NCBI GenBank assembly: GCA_963555705.1
Contig: OY743174.1
Span: 27,841,608 to 27,905,607 of the forward strand
Reading direction: 5' to 3'
DNA length: 64,000 nt
From: Ligustrum vulgare
Lineage: Eukaryota > Streptophyta > Magnoliopsida > Lamiales > Oleaceae
Below are positions 20,944 to 32,700 of the stretch, one piece after another. The stretch's first letter is position 1. Every line of letters starts with the position of its first letter. The notes beneath the pieces are model-generated. The model searched no databases, was not told where the DNA came from, and saw only the letters and a list, made by a program, of their open reading frames with translations. The translations under genes were made by a program, and so were the position numbers.

Positions 20944-23900
20944 TCAAAGTTCAACCAAATTTAAAAAACTCAATGCATCTTTAAATTTGTTAATAGGAAT
21001 GATTTTTGTTCCTGCATCTGCAGGATTAACTTGAGTTAGGATCTTAACAAGTTTCACAATGTTTTTATCAATAATGTCCCTAATGAAATGAAACTTAACA
21101 TCAATATGTTTTGACCTATTGTGAAAAACAGGATTTTTACACAGATGCAATGCACTCATGTCTGTACATATTTCAACTTCAGAATCAGAAATGCAATCAA
21201 TTTCAGATAATAAACCCTTTAACCATAAACATTCCTTAACAGCATCTTTAGCAGCTATATATTCTGCTTCAGTTGATGATAAGGCAACAAGTTTTTGAAG
21301 CTGGGATTTCCAGCTGATACAGGAAGAGTTTAAGGTAAATAAATAAGATGATGTTGATTTCCTGTTATCAACATTTTCAGCAAAATCTGAATCAACAAAA
21401 CCTTCAAGTTTAAAATTATTTTTGGTTTTAGAAAACACTAGACTAAGTCTAGCAGAACCTTTCATATATTTCAAAAGACATTTCATAGCTTCCCAGTGCA
21501 ATTCACCAGGATTGCTCATAAACCTACTTAAAATACTTACTGCAAATGCTATATCAGGTCTGGTACAGACCATTAAGTACATAACAGATCCAACAGCATT
21601 TGAATATGGCACATTTTTCATTCTATGCAACTCATCAGCAGACTTAGGACAATGCTCAATAGACAATTTAAAATGTGCAGGCAAAGGTAAAGATACAGGT
21701 TTGGATTCAGATAAGCAAAATCTGTTTAAGACTTTTTCAATGTAATGTTTTTTATTTAAAAATAGTTTCCCAGATTTTCTATCTCTAAAAATATCCATGC
21801 CAAGTATTCTTTTAGCATTTCCTATATCTTTCATTTCAAATTCAGAATGCAGTTTATTTTTAAGAACATTTATATCATGCATGTTTGGTCCAGCAATCAG
21901 CATGTCATCCACATATAGAAGCAAATAAATGAAATCAGTTTTATCAAGTTTAAAATAAAAACAGGAATCATATTTACTTTTCTGAAAATTTAAGCTTTGG
22001 ATATAAGAATCAAATCTCTTATACCACTGCCTAGGAGCCTGTTTTAAACCATACAAAGATTTTTTCAATAAACAGACCAAATCAGAATTTCTGCATTTTT
22101 CAAAACCTTTAGGTTGATGCATATAAATGGTTTCATCTAAAGAACCATAAAGAAAAGCAGTTTTCACATCCATTTGCTCAAGTTCTAAATCAAATTGTGC
22201 AACCAAAGCAAATAGAATTCTAATGGAAGTGTATTTAACAACAGGTGAAAATATTTCATTAAAATCAATTCCCTCCTTTTGAGAAAAACCCTTTGCAACA
22301 AGTCTAGCTTTGTACCTAGGTTTCAAATCCTTAGATTCACTTTCTTTCAGTTTAAAAAACCATTTACAGTCAATTATTCTTTTATTTTCAGGTCTATTGA
22401 CTGAAATCCAAGTACCATTCTTTAAAAGTGAGTCCATTTCATCTTGCATTTCTGCAAGCCAAAGTTTGGAATCCTTAGAAGATACAACTTCTTCAAAGGA
22501 TTGAGGTTCAAGTAAAATAGGATCAGAATATGTAAAAGCAGACACAAAGTCAGGATCCTCAAACCTATGAGGAGGTCTAATCTCTCTTCTAGGTCTATCC
22601 CTAGCCAACTGATAATTTTCTAGATTAATTTCAACTTCAGGAATATCATCAGGTTGTGGTTCAGTGACTGCAAGTTCATGTTCAGGTTCAGGAATGATAT
22701 TAGGAAACTGTGGGGGTTGCTCCACCTGAAACTGAGTATTGGGCAGGCCATTTTCATCACCTAAATGGTCTGCACTCAGCTCAGATGTAATAAAATCTTT
22801 TTCTTTAACAGGATCAGACAATTTTTCATTTTTGCAAGGAAAATTATTTTCATTAAAGACCACAGACCTACTCAAAATGACCCTGTAACCTCCCTGATCC
22901 CTGACCCATAACCTATATCCCTTGACTCCTTCTCCATAACCAAGAAAAACACATTTTAAAGACCTGGAGTCAAGTTTAGTTTCAGAATGGTTTGAGTAGG
23001 CAACACAACCAAAAACTTTTAATTTTGAAAAATCAGGAAGATAATTATTCCAGATTTGATCTGGAATCTTAAAATCAATAGCACTGCAGGGAGAAAGATT
23101 TATTAAATAGGATGCAGTTTTGACTGCTTCACCCCAAATTTTTTTTGGCAAATTTGAATCAAGTAGGAGACACCTAGTTCTTTTAAGAAGTGTCCTATTC
23201 ATTCTTTCAGCAATCCCATTTTGCTGTGAACTGTAGGCAACAGTCCTATGCCTAAGAATACCTAAGGTGCTACAAAAAGAATCAAACTCTTGATTACAAA
23301 ATTCTAAACCATTATCCGTTCTAATAGTTTTGACTCTTTTTCCTTTTAAATTTTGAACTAAGGTGATCCAGTTTTTGAAAACAGACACAGTAGCATCCTT
23401 AGTTTTTAATAAATGCACCCAGGTTTTCCTTGAAAAATCATCTACAATAAGGAGAAAATATCTGAAACCTGAAACTGAACCCACAGGAGCAGGACCCCAC
23501 AAATCAGCATGCACATATTCAAGCACATCAGAGGATTTATGAACACCTTTACCAAATGAACTTCTTTTCTGTTTGCCTAATACACATTTTTCACAGAAGT
23601 CAAGTTTATGCAACACATCATTACCAAATACACCTTTGGTCTCAAGCAGCTTAAGTCCTTTTTGACCTATGTGTCCTAATCTTTTATGCCATAACTCAGT
23701 TTTATTCAAATCAGACACAGCATTAAAAGACTTAGCATAAACAGGCAAGGCATTCAACATGTAAATCCCATTAATTTTGGGAGTTTTCATAATCAAGTAT
23801 TTATTTTTTAAAATATTCAAAAAACCATTTTGCATTCTGATCTCAAAAGATTCAGAATCTAAAACTCCAAGTGAAATCAAGTTCCTTTTCAAATCAGGAA

Positions 23901-25131
23901 CATATCTGGTTTTATTCAAAGTAAGAGTTTTGTTATTTTCAAGTTGTAACAAAACCTTTCCAATACCTTTCACATCACAAGAAATATTATTGCCTAGTTT
24001 CACAGAACCAAAACAATCATTACTGAAATCAGCAAACATATCCTTCTCAGGACACATGTGAAAAGTGCAACCAGAATCTAAAATCCATTCATTTTTGTTA
24101 TCTGACTCAGTAGTGACATAAACCACTCCATTATTATTATTATCTTGCACTGCAGCCTCAGTCTGATTACTGATTCCCTGTTCATTTTTCCTTTTAAAGC
24201 AGTATTTAATATGATGTCCAGGTTGGCCACAGTAAAAGCAGATTATAGGTGGTTTATCTATATTAGAAGTACCAGCATTATTATCCTGAGATCTGAAGTT
24301 ACTCTGGTTTCTGAAATTATTATAATTTTTAGCATTATTATCTTGATTTCTGAAACTAGGTTGACTTCTAAAATTACTGTCTCTAGGCCTATTGAAGTTG
24401 CCCTTATTTTGAAAATTTCCTTTTACAGGCTTGTTATTCGAATCTCTATTATTGCTAGAATTATTCCAATTTTTATTGAAATTTGTTCCAGCCTTGTTCA
24501 GCCTAAAAGAGTTCTTTTTCCTAGAGGTACCTATCACATTATAGGCTTCCTTAGGATTGTGTTTAAACTCTAACTCTTTATTTTTAAGGGATGTATGAAC
24601 TATCTCAGTGGTCAACTTCTGCCCCCCATATTCCAGTGCATTTCTTAAATCTTTAAACTTATCCCCCATAGCATTCAATAAACAAACAACCTTTTGTTCA
24701 TCAGTAAGTTTTTCATCACAATTTAATAGACTTTGTGTGATCTTAGTAAACCTACTCATGTTCTCTTCTACATCCTTAGATGGATCAAATTTAAAAGAGA
24801 AATATTGTTTACAAAGAAAACATTTATCAGGCAAGGACACAGTATCAAATAGTTCTTCCAATCTGTCCCATAATTCAGATGTAGTTTTAGTCTTGCCTAC
24901 TTGTCTAATGACATTATCAGATAAGTGTAAAAATAAAGTGCTCCATGCTGTTTCATCCATTTCAAGTTGTTTGTCCTGAGGGGTATCAAGGGGCCAAGAT
25001 TTATCAATTGCCTTAGCACATTTCATTTGAAGTAGTAAAGCTCGCATTTTTTGGCTCCAGAGGTTGAAATCCCCTTTGCCATTCCAAATTTCAACATCTA
25101 CCTTAACAGTAGCCATTGAAATAATGACCAA
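20944..25131 (-). CDS. Ty1/copia Gag-Pol polyprotein, intact
   Basis: A single 1395-residue ORF in copia order. Gag (about 1-290) ends with an Asn/Arg/Phe-rich stretch and zinc knuckle CFYCGQPGHHIKYC (residues 298-311). Protease has LDSGCTFHMC (DSG at 352-354). The integrase zinc finger uses H482, H487, C513 and C516; the core has D543, D606 and E642 in DX35E spacing. RT has the YVDD box at 1073-1076, and RNase H has VDSDFAE and SSTEAEYIAAK near 1247-1295. The order integrase before RT defines copia; the gag start resembles the Tork/Tnt1 group. No stop or frameshift was seen. The first likely Met is at 1 or 6 (MATVKVDVEIWNG). Confidence 0.95.
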   Translation of the reverse strand: MVIISMATVKVDVEIWNGKGDFNLWSQKMRALLLQMKCAKAIDKSWPLDTPQDKQLEMDETAWSTLFLHLSDNVIRQVGKTKTTSELWDRLEELFDTVSLPDKCFLCKQYFSFKFDPSKDVEENMSRFTKITQSLLNCDEKLTDEQKVVCLLNAMGDKFKDLRNALEYGGQKLTTEIVHTSLKNKELEFKHNPKEAYNVIGTSRKKNSFRLNKAGTNFNKNWNNSSNNRDSNNKPVKGNFQNKGNFNRPRDSNFRSQPSFRNQDNNAKNYNNFRNQSNFRSQDNNAGTSNIDKPPIICFYCGQPGHHIKYCFKRKNEQGISNQTEAAVQDNNNNGVVYVTTESDNKNEWILDSGCTFHMCPEKDMFADFSNDCFGSVKLGNNISCDVKGIGKVLLQLENNKTLTLNKTRYVPDLKRNLISLGVLDSESFEIRMQNGFLNILKNKYLIMKTPKINGIYMLNALPVYAKSFNAVSDLNKTELWHKRLGHIGQKGLKLLETKGVFGNDVLHKLDFCEKCVLGKQKRSSFGKGVHKSSDVLEYVHADLWGPAPVGSVSGFRYFLLIVDDFSRKTWVHLLKTKDATVSVFKNWITLVQNLKGKRVKTIRTDNGLEFCNQEFDSFCSTLGILRHRTVAYSSQQNGIAERMNRTLLKRTRCLLLDSNLPKKIWGEAVKTASYLINLSPCSAIDFKIPDQIWNNYLPDFSKLKVFGCVAYSNHSETKLDSRSLKCVFLGYGEGVKGYRLWVRDQGGYRVILSRSVVFNENNFPCKNEKLSDPVKEKDFITSELSADHLGDENGLPNTQFQVEQPPQFPNIIPEPEHELAVTEPQPDDIPEVEINLENYQLARDRPRREIRPPHRFEDPDFVSAFTYSDPILLEPQSFEEVVSSKDSKLWLAEMQDEMDSLLKNGTWISVNRPENKRIIDCKWFFKLKESESKDLKPRYKARLVAKGFSQKEGIDFNEIFSPVVKYTSIRILFALVAQFDLELEQMDVKTAFLYGSLDETIYMHQPKGFEKCRNSDLVCLLKKSLYGLKQAPRQWYKRFDSYIQSLNFQKSKYDSCFYFKLDKTDFIYLLLYVDDMLIAGPNMHDINVLKNKLHSEFEMKDIGNAKRILGMDIFRDRKSGKLFLNKKHYIEKVLNRFCLSESKPVSLPLPAHFKLSIEHCPKSADELHRMKNVPYSNAVGSVMYLMVCTRPDIAFAVSILSRFMSNPGELHWEAMKCLLKYMKGSARLSLVFSKTKNNFKLEGFVDSDFAENVDNRKSTSSYLFTLNSSCISWKSQLQKLVALSSTEAEYIAAKDAVKECLWLKGLLSEIDCISDSEVEICTDMSALHLCKNPVFHNRSKHIDVKFHFIRDIIDKNIVKLVKILTQVNPADAGTKIIPINKFKDALSFLNLVEL

Positions 25132-26157
25132 GATTTAGAAAATATTTCAAATTATTGAGCTTTAGTGGTTCAAAGAACAAATAGTCAGATAATAAACAAT
25201 AATGCAGTTCACAATCACAAATAAGACAATATCACACAGTCAAGAATTTTATATTCAAGAAAGTTTGCTAATATGCAGAACACAGTATTAAGAAAACAAT
25301 GTAATCAAGGTGATCACAATCCAACAGTTCAATTTCTCAATCAAGAAAAATGTTCAAAAACAGTATACTGATAAAAATTTGTCCTTCCAGTATATCCCTC
25401 AACCTATACAGGATATTCCCACACTCCCTCAGATTCCCGAATTCTCAATGAAATCCTGGACAAAGGTAAGTTAGGGGTCCTAGTTATAGGCTTCAACGGA
25501 GGAATTTGGGAGAGAACAAGAAATTTGAATAACAAATTTACAATATAGGATTACAGTAATTGAATAATATCACCTGATTGCAGAATTATATTAAGCTATT
25601 GCAGCTTCCACTAAGAGTCAGAATCCCAGAAGTTCAGGGCCACAAAGTACCAAAATCAAATGTTCACCAGTATCCACCACGAAGAATCAACCACCAAGAA
25701 TCAAATGTAGGATCTCTGTGTGACCAGAATATTTTTTAGAAAAATATTCTGAGTTTCAAGATCCTCTGAAAATATAGACTCAGAAATAAGATCCAGATAC
25801 ACAAAAAAATTCCAGAAACCCTAATTTTGAAAATAGGTTTCAACGAAAAATATCCACAAAATCAGAGTATCAAAAGATTTATACAAAAAACTTCAAGAAT
25901 TTAAATCTGAAAATTTCTCTCAAAAAATATTTTCAGAAAAATACAAAAAAAAATAACGATTTACGGAAAAGGTTTAAACAACTCAAGAAAAGTATTTTCT
26001 TCAAAGTTTAACGCAAGATCCAGAAACCCTAAATCATTTTACAAAGAATCTCAACAACTTCCAGAAAATCCTAAACGCAGAAAAGGAAAATTCTGGATCT
26101 ATCCGTACTGAGTCAAATCCACCGGTTTTTCAAAGAACCCTAAGGCTCTGATACCAC
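25132..26157 (-). other. Copia 5' leader and primer binding site
   Basis: About 1 kb of untranslated leader lies between the LTR and the polyprotein. The PBS at 26144-26156 (minus strand TGGTATCAGAGCC) is a perfect initiator tRNA-Met match one base inside the LTR. No long ORF is present. Confidence 0.8.
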
Positions 26158-26191
26158 TGATAGGATTTAAGGCTCAGAATCAAACCACAAA
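26158..26191 (-). repeat. 5' LTR of copia element, inner 34 bp (split)
   Basis: TGATAGGATTTAAGGCTCAG and following bases match the end of the left LTR. It is cut at ACAAA (26187-26191), the target duplication of the nested gypsy element. Confidence 0.92.
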
Positions 26192-27080
26192 TGATGAGTT
26201 CCGGAGTGGCTCGAAGAACGTTGACCCATTCCACATGCCCGTAGGACCAATAACGAGACAAAGAGCCAAAAGAATCAAGCAGGCAATGCAAGGATTCATG
26301 CAAGCGTGGATGGACGAGTGCTCTAGTGCAAAGACTTCATTTACGTTGCATAACAATGTGGAAGAGGAGCCAAAGTTATTGCAATACATTGGGATCAAAG
26401 AAGAACAAGAAATTGGGCAGCAATGGAATCATGGTCGTAAACCCTGATATTACGGCCGTAAAGCCAAAATTACGGCCGTAACACTACAATGGCGAAATTA
26501 TGCAGAAGAGGACTTACGGCCGTAACCCACATCTTCACGGCCTAAAGAGTTTGGTAGCTTTTAATTCAGAATGTTGATTACGGCCGTAAAGGGTATTGTC
26601 ACGGCCGTAACAAATGTTTTCAATTTTAATCCGTAGCTTGCTTACGGCCGTAAACTCATAAGTCACGGCCGTAACTTAGGTTCCGAATTTTAAGACAATG
26701 ATAGGCGTTTAGTTTATTTTGCAATTCTAGTTTATTTAGGTTTCTTTATTTTTTTAGCCTATATATATGACTTTATTCAGCATTGTAAAGACACAACTTT
26801 TATTCTTGAGATTAATGATATTGAAGGTGAGATATTCCCTTATATTTTCTTCGTGTTCTCGTCGAACAAATTAAACTTATCAAAGGATTTGACAACCTTT
26901 GTGGCGTTCCCCCTTTGTGGTTCTTAACTACGCATCGTAACGGGTTTTGGGTTTAATATACCCATAGTTCTTGCGTCGTGAGGTCGGGGTTGCATTGTTA
27001 CCGTCTACTATCTTGAATTTTAGAGCTTTCCGGCGTTTAATTCCGCGTGTTCTTAGTGATCCCCATAACGGATCACACCA
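26192..27080 (+). repeat. 5' LTR of nested gypsy element
   Basis: 889 bp, TGATGAG...CACACCA. A TATA box (CCTATATATATGAC) at about 26758 probably drives the element. It carries an array of ACGGCCGTAA palindromes (26439-26676). It lacks 18 bp present in the right LTR near 32706, consistent with slippage between two repeats of the array. The LTR start also contains the C-terminal coding tail of pol. Confidence 0.93.
26439..26676. repeat. Array of TTACGGCCGTAA-type palindromes in the 5' LTR
   Basis: About nine near-copies of (T/C)(T/C)ACGGCCGTAA are spaced roughly 15-50 bp apart, several as pairs of the form TTACGGCCGTAAA...TCACGGCCGTAAC. They lie 80-320 bp upstream of the TATA box, in U3, where retrotransposon enhancers usually lie. 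Confidence 0.85.
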
Positions 27081-27082
27081 TC

Positions 27083-27095
27083 TGGTATCAGAGCC
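27083..27095 (+). other. Primer binding site of nested gypsy element
   Basis: TGGTATCAGAGCC two bases after the 5' LTR is a perfect match to the initiator tRNA-Met PBS. Confidence 0.9.
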
Positions 27096-27312
27096 TGTCT
27101 CTAAATCCAATTATTTAGTATTCCAGTTCTTTTTCTTTTATTTCCAGTTATTAATCATTCAAAAAACAAAAAAAAAAAAATTCCATTCCAATTTGTGTTT
27201 CTTGAAATTTCTCCAGAAAATTCAAGATTTGCCAATTTCTGTTTTTCTTGTTCTTGATTATTCTTGTTGAATAGGATATTATTAAAAAAAAAAAAAAAAA
27301 TCCGAAAATTAC

Positions 27313-27343
<31 letters not shown>

Positions 27344-27735
27344 AGATAGTTGTTGATTTGGACAAGAAATCAAGAAAATAATCTTGGGCAAATCTTTCCA
27401 ACAAATCCTTGTTTCCATAAAATTATTTATTCTTGTTTCCATAAAACTTCTTCTTGCAATAGAATTCTTGTTTCCATAATTTCTTTCTTAAATTTCCTAA
27501 TTCCAATATTTTCCATCAACTTTCCTTATTTACACTTTGGGGTTTATTCCACAAGGACCAAATCCGTGACTAGTTTGGTGGGTTCTTTGAGAACGTGGGA
27601 AAAAAGGGAATAGAGAGGAAAAAGGCAGAGTGGTGAGAATAATAGAGGGAAAAAGCCAAATTGAGTGATACACGAGCGATAAAACACGTGAGGATCTTTA
27701 TTTAATATTTTTTTCTTTTTTCTTTATTACTAACC

Positions 27736-30700
27736 ATGTCACATAAGGAAGTTTCGTCAACGGAAAAGGATCTTCAAGATTTCAAAATGCTTGCAATAGT
27801 GGAGGAACGTTTTGCAAAATTTGAGGCGAGGTTGGATGCCAAGTTGGAAGCAAAATTTAGTCCACAATCCGGCGTGAATGTGGAAAGGGCTAATAATCCG
27901 GGGGAGACACGAGGTGCGGGAAATGTTCAACCACGTCAGGAACAACCGCGCAATTTTCCTAATTTACGGAGACCACTAAGGTATGACTTCAATCCACAAT
28001 TTAGAGCTAGGACTGAACGTGTTGAGGTTGTTGATAGTGATGAGGATAGTGGTGATTTATCTATTACTAGTGTTGGTAGGAGACGAGATCGGGGAGAAAG
28101 ATGTGATAGGGGATATAGGCGTAATCGTAGGGATGATGTCGATGGACATGTTGGAAACATTAAAATGTCCATTCCCTCGTTTCAAGGTAAAAGTAATCCG
28201 GACGTTTATTTTGAATGGGAAAAGAGGGTAGAATTAATTTTTGATTGTCATAATTATTCTGAAGCTAAAAAGGTTAAATTGGCAGTCGTAGAATTTACTG
28301 ATTATGCTATAGTATGGTGGGATCAATTGGTAACTAGTAAAAGGAGAAATAGGGAGAGGCCTATTGAAACTTGGGATGAGTTGAAGGCCCTTATGAGAAA
28401 ACGGTTTATGCCTGGACATTACTATAGGGATCTCTACCAAAAACTACAAACCCTTTCCCAAGGTGGTAAGAGTGTGGAGGATTACCATAGGGAGATGGAG
28501 GTTGCCATGATTAGGTCAAATATAGAGGAAGACCCCGAGGCTACCATGGCTAGATTTTTAAATGGTTTAAATCGAGATATTGCTAATGTTATTGAATTGC
28601 AGCATTATATCGATTTGGAGGAGATGCTTCACATGGCCATGAAAGTGGAGCGACAATTAAAAAGGAAGGGAACTTCCAAATTCTCTACCAGTTCCAATTC
28701 TTTTGGAAGGTCTACATGGAGTGGGACTTCTAAAAATGAAGGGATTGTACAGAAAAATAAATTTGAGGCACCAAAGGGAAAAGTAGAGCCACCCAACAAA
28801 GGTAAAATTGCTTCTGATTCTCAAACTCCTAGGACTAGGGATATTCGTTGTTTTAAATGTTCGGATTTAGGACATATTTCTTCACAATGTCCAAATAAAC
28901 GAATATTAGTTTTGTGTGATGGGGTATTAAGTTCGGAGGATGAGAAAGGGGGAGAAGTGGAGGATGAGTATAAGGATATGCCAGCTCTAGAGGATGTTAG
29001 TGAAAATGATGATGCGGACTATGCAGTAGCTAAATCACTTGTCACTAGGAGAGCCCTTAGTACTCAAGTTAAGGTGGAAGAGACGGGTGAACAGCGAGAA
29101 AATATATTTCATACTAGGTGCTTTGTGAATAACAAGGTGTGTAGTTTGATAATAGATGGGGGTAGTTGTGCGAACGTTGCTAGCACTACTCTAGTAGAGA
29201 AATTGTGCCTACCTATGCTAAAACACCCTAGGCCATATAAGCTACAGTGGTTAAATGAATCGGGCGAGATTAAGGTGAATAAACAGGTGGTAGTTGATTT
29301 GGCGATTGGGAAGTATGAAGATAGCGTGGTTTGTGATGTGGTACCCGTGCATGCGGGGCACATCTTGTTGGGCAGGCCATGGCAATTCGATAGGAAGGTT
29401 ATTCATAATGGATTTAAAAATAGGTATACCTTCACTAAGGATGGGAAAAATGTCAAACTAATGCCTTTGTCACCTCAACAGGTCTATGAAGACCAACTGA
29501 AATTAAAAAGTGAGGAAGAGAGAAAGAGGGTCGGGACCACGATCCCGGAAAAAGGAGAGTTGAGTGAACAGAAGAGGGTCGGGACCACGATCCTGGAAAA
29601 AGGAGAGTTGTGTGAAAAACCGAGAGTTGGGACCACGATCCCAGAAAAAGGAGAGGGTGTGAAGAGTGCCAGTAAAAGAGAGAAAACAAAGGTAAGCTTC
29701 TACGCAAAACAGAGTGATATCACCAAAGCTATTTCTACAAATAAACCTGTGATTTTACTAATGTACAAGGAATCTCTCCTTGTGCTCGATGAAGCTAACC
29801 ACTCCCTCCCCAGTTTAGCTGTGTCTCTTTTGCAGGAATTTGCAGGTTTATTTCCCGAGGAGATTCCGAGTGGGCTGCCGCCAATTCGAGGGATTGAACA
29901 CCAGATTGACTTCGTGCCAGGAGCGGTCATTCCAAATAGGCCAGCTTATAGGAGCAATCCAGAAGAGACCAAGGAGCTACAAAAGCAGGTTGAAGAGATG
30001 CTGAAAAAGGGCTATGTTCGGGAAAGCATGAGCCCATGTGCAGTACCAGTTTTGTTGGTACCCAAAAAGGATGGGACTTGGAGGATGTGCGTGGACTGTA
30101 GGGCAGTCAACAATATTACAGTAAAGTATCGCCATCCCATACCTAGACTTGATGACATGCTTGATGAACTTTATGGTGCTAGTATTTTTAGTAAAATAGA
30201 CCTTAAGAGTGGTTATCACCAAATTCGTATGAAAGAAGGTGATGAGTGGAAAACCGCCTTCAAAACCAAATATGGTTTATATGAATGGATGGTTATGCCG
30301 TTCGGCCTCTCAAATGCACCTAGCACTTTTATGAGATTAAAGAATCATGTCTTGCGTGCTTACATTGGTAAATTTGTCGTGGTATACTTTGATGACATTC
30401 TGGTATATAGTAAGAACTTAGGTGATCACATTGAACATTTAAGATCTGTTTTGGAAGTTTTGAAAACTGAGAAACTATATGCTAATTATAAAAAGTGTAC
30501 TTTTTGCATGGAAAATGTAATTTTTCTTGGTTTTGTCGTTAGTTCTAATGGTGTTGAGGTAGATGAGGAGAAAATTCGTGCTATTAAAGAATGGCCAACT
30601 CCCAAAAGTATTACGGAGGTTAGGAGCTTCTACGGGTTGGCTGGGTTTTATAGGAGGTTTGTTAAAGATTTTAGCACACTTGCAGCACCACTAACAGAAA

Positions 30701-30993
30701 TAGTCAAGAAAAGTGTAGGATTCCATTGGGGGGAAGCACAAGAAAATGCTTTTAAAATGCTTAAGGATAGGTTATGTTCTGCACCGGTTTTAGCTTTACC
30801 TAACTTTAACCAAACCTTTGAGATTGAATGTGATGCATCAGGAATAGGTATTGGAGCTGTTCTTATGCAGGAAAAAAGACCGATTGCATTTTTCAGTGAA
30901 AAGCTGAGTTGGGCAGTCTTGAATTATCCTACCTACGACAAGGAGCTTTATGCTCTTGTTCGTGCCTTGGAAACATGGCAGCACTATCTATGA
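27736..30993 (+). CDS. Ty3/gypsy Gag-Pol polyprotein (gag to RNase H), truncated by stop
   Basis: The 1085-residue ORF begins [14 protein letters not shown]. It has a coiled-coil start and Arg-rich segment, the gag capsid domain ([20 protein letters not shown] to [18 protein letters not shown]), zinc knuckle [14 protein letters not shown] near residue 375, retropepsin [13 protein letters not shown] near 472 with [14 protein letters not shown] with [32 protein letters not shown] and YFDDILVYS near 884, and RNase [23 protein letters not shown] replaces a Trp codon at the end ([19 protein letters not shown]), cutting off the RNase H tail and integrase. A 48-bp repeat is inserted between protease and RT (29527-29660). 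Confidence 0.93.
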   Translation: MSHKEVSSTEKDLQDFKMLAIVEERFAKFEARLDAKLEAKFSPQSGVNVERANNPGETRGAGNVQPRQEQPRNFPNLRRPLRYDFNPQFRARTERVEVVDSDEDSGDLSITSVGRRRDRGERCDRGYRRNRRDDVDGHVGNIKMSIPSFQGKSNPDVYFEWEKRVELIFDCHNYSEAKKVKLAVVEFTDYAIVWWDQLVTSKRRNRERPIETWDELKALMRKRFMPGHYYRDLYQKLQTLSQGGKSVEDYHREMEVAMIRSNIEEDPEATMARFLNGLNRDIANVIELQHYIDLEEMLHMAMKVERQLKRKGTSKFSTSSNSFGRSTWSGTSKNEGIVQKNKFEAPKGKVEPPNKGKIASDSQTPRTRDIRCFKCSDLGHISSQCPNKRILVLCDGVLSSEDEKGGEVEDEYKDMPALEDVSENDDADYAVAKSLVTRRALSTQVKVEETGEQRENIFHTRCFVNNKVCSLIIDGGSCANVASTTLVEKLCLPMLKHPRPYKLQWLNESGEIKVNKQVVVDLAIGKYEDSVVCDVVPVHAGHILLGRPWQFDRKVIHNGFKNRYTFTKDGKNVKLMPLSPQQVYEDQLKLKSEEERKRVGTTIPEKGELSEQKRVGTTILEKGELCEKPRVGTTIPEKGEGVKSASKREKTKVSFYAKQSDITKAISTNKPVILLMYKESLLVLDEANHSLPSLAVSLLQEFAGLFPEEIPSGLPPIRGIEHQIDFVPGAVIPNRPAYRSNPEETKELQKQVEEMLKKGYVRESMSPCAVPVLLVPKKDGTWRMCVDCRAVNNITVKYRHPIPRLDDMLDELYGASIFSKIDLKSGYHQIRMKEGDEWKTAFKTKYGLYEWMVMPFGLSNAPSTFMRLKNHVLRAYIGKFVVVYFDDILVYSKNLGDHIEHLRSVLEVLKTEKLYANYKKCTFCMENVIFLGFVVSSNGVEVDEEKIRAIKEWPTPKSITEVRSFYGLAGFYRRFVKDFSTLAAPLTEIVKKSVGFHWGEAQENAFKMLKDRLCSAPVLALPNFNQTFEIECDASGIGIGAVLMQEKRPIAFFSEKLSWAVLNYPTYDKELYALVRALETWQHYL
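29527..29660 (+). repeat. 48-bp tandem repeat in gypsy polyprotein linker
   Basis: Three in-frame copies of a 16-residue unit resembling [16 protein letters not shown], with starts 48 bp apart (about 29527, 29575, 29623). It lies between protease and RT. Copies differ at several positions. Confidence 0.88.
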
Positions 30994-32700
30994 CCAAAGG
31001 AATTCGTTATACACACTGACCACGAGTCCCTGAAACACCTCAAGGGACAAGGTAAGCTAAACAAAAGACACGCCTGTTGGATGGAATTCATTGAGACCTT
31101 TCCTATGTCATTCGCTATAAGCAATGTAAGGAGAATGTGGTAGAAGATGCCCTTTCTCGCAGGTATGCTCTCTTAACTTCTTTAAATGCGAAGTTGCTTG
31201 GGTTCAAATATATTAAAGGTATGTATGCTAATGACCCTAATTTTTCTACCATTTATGCTTCATGTGAAAAAGGTGCAATTGATAAATTTTATAGGCATGA
31301 TGGCTATTTGTTTAGGGAAAGTAAACTTTGTGTGCCTACTTGTTCTATGCGTGAATTGCTTGTGCGTGAGGCTCATGGTGGGGGGTTAATGGGGGCACTT
31401 TAGTGTTTTTAAGACATTAGAAACTTTACAAGAGCATTTTTATTGGCCTAAAATGAAAAAGGATGTTCACCATATTTGTGAAAGATGCATAACTTGTAAA
31501 CAATCTAAGTCTAGAGTCTTACCACAAGGTTTGTATACACCTTTTCCCGTACCTAATGAACCTTGGGTAGATATATCTATGGATTTTGTGTTAGGTCTGC
31601 CTAGGACAAAAAAAGGTAAAGACTCGATATTTGTGGTGGTAGACAGGTTTAGCAAAATGGCGCATTTTATTCCTTGTAATAAAACTGATGACGCAACTAA
31701 CATAGCGGACCTATTCTTTAGGGAAGTTGTAAGACTCCATGGGATACCTAGGAGTATTGTTTCTGATATGGATGTTAAGTTCCTAAGCTACTTTTGGAAA
31801 GTCTTGTGGGGGAAAATGGGTACTAAATTGTTATTTTCTACTACATGTCACCCGCAAACTGATGGTCAAACCGAGGTAGTTAATAGGACATTAATCCAAC
31901 TTTTGCGCACTATAATAAATAAGAATCTAAAAAGTTGGGAGGAATGTTTGCCATTTGTGGAATTTGCTTATAATAGATCTGTGCATTCTACTACTTCATG
32001 TTCACCTTTTGAAGTTGTTTATGGTTTCAACCCGCTAACTCCTCTTGATTTAATTCCTTTACCTGCAGATGAATGGAGCAGTTTGGACGGGGCGAAAAAG
32101 GCTAAGTTTGTGAAAGAACTTCATGAGAAGGTGAAAGGGCAAATTGAAAAGAAAAATGAGCGTTATGCGACTCATGCCAACAAAGGTAGGAGGCAAGTGA
32201 CGTTCGAGCCGGGTGATTGGGTGTGGGTGCACTTGCGAAAGGAGCGATTTCCAACCCAAAGAAAGTCTAAGTTGCAGCCAAGAGGCGATGGACCTTTTCA
32301 GATCCTTGAAAAGATAAATGAGAATGCATATAAACTCGATCTTCCAGGTGAGTATAACGTGTCTGCTTCTTTTAATGTTGCTGATCTTTCTCTGTTTGAT
32401 GCAGGTGATGATTCGAGGACGAATCATTTTCAACAGGGAGGAGATAATGAGTTCCGGAGTGGCTCGAAGAACGTTGACCCGTTGCACGTGCCCGTAGGAC
32501 CAATAACGAGACAAAGAGCCAAAAGAATCAAGCAGGCAATGCAAGGATTCATGCAAGCGTGGATGGACGAGTGCTCTAGTGTAAAGACTTCATTTACGTT
32601 GCATAACAATGTGGAAGAGGAGCCAAAGTTATTGCAATACATTGGGATCAAAGAAGAACAAGAAATTGTGCAGCAATGGAATCACGGTCGTAAACCCTGA
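30994..32700 (+). pseudogene. RNase H tail and integrase of nested gypsy element (frameshifted)
   Basis: After the TGA, translation resumes as RNase H tail, then breaks near 31100. The frame 31137-31403 gives EDALSRRYALLTSLN and the first integrase His region; an extra G near 31385 shifts it again. The frame 31453-32700 has the zinc-binding [12 protein letters not shown], core [20 protein letters not shown], and [15 protein letters not shown], then [23 protein letters not shown]. Its last ~85 residues (from about 32445) are encoded within the 3' LTR, ending [10 protein letters not shown]. No chromodomain is seen. Confidence 0.9.

Noticed and set aside
24145..24573. 142-residue plus-strand ORF opposite the copia gag
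   Set aside because: It is an antisense shadow of the Asn/Arg-rich gag segment.
26439..26676. CRISPR-like array
   Set aside because: Repeats are short palindromes with irregular spacers inside a plant retrotransposon LTR, and the paired LTR has the same array.
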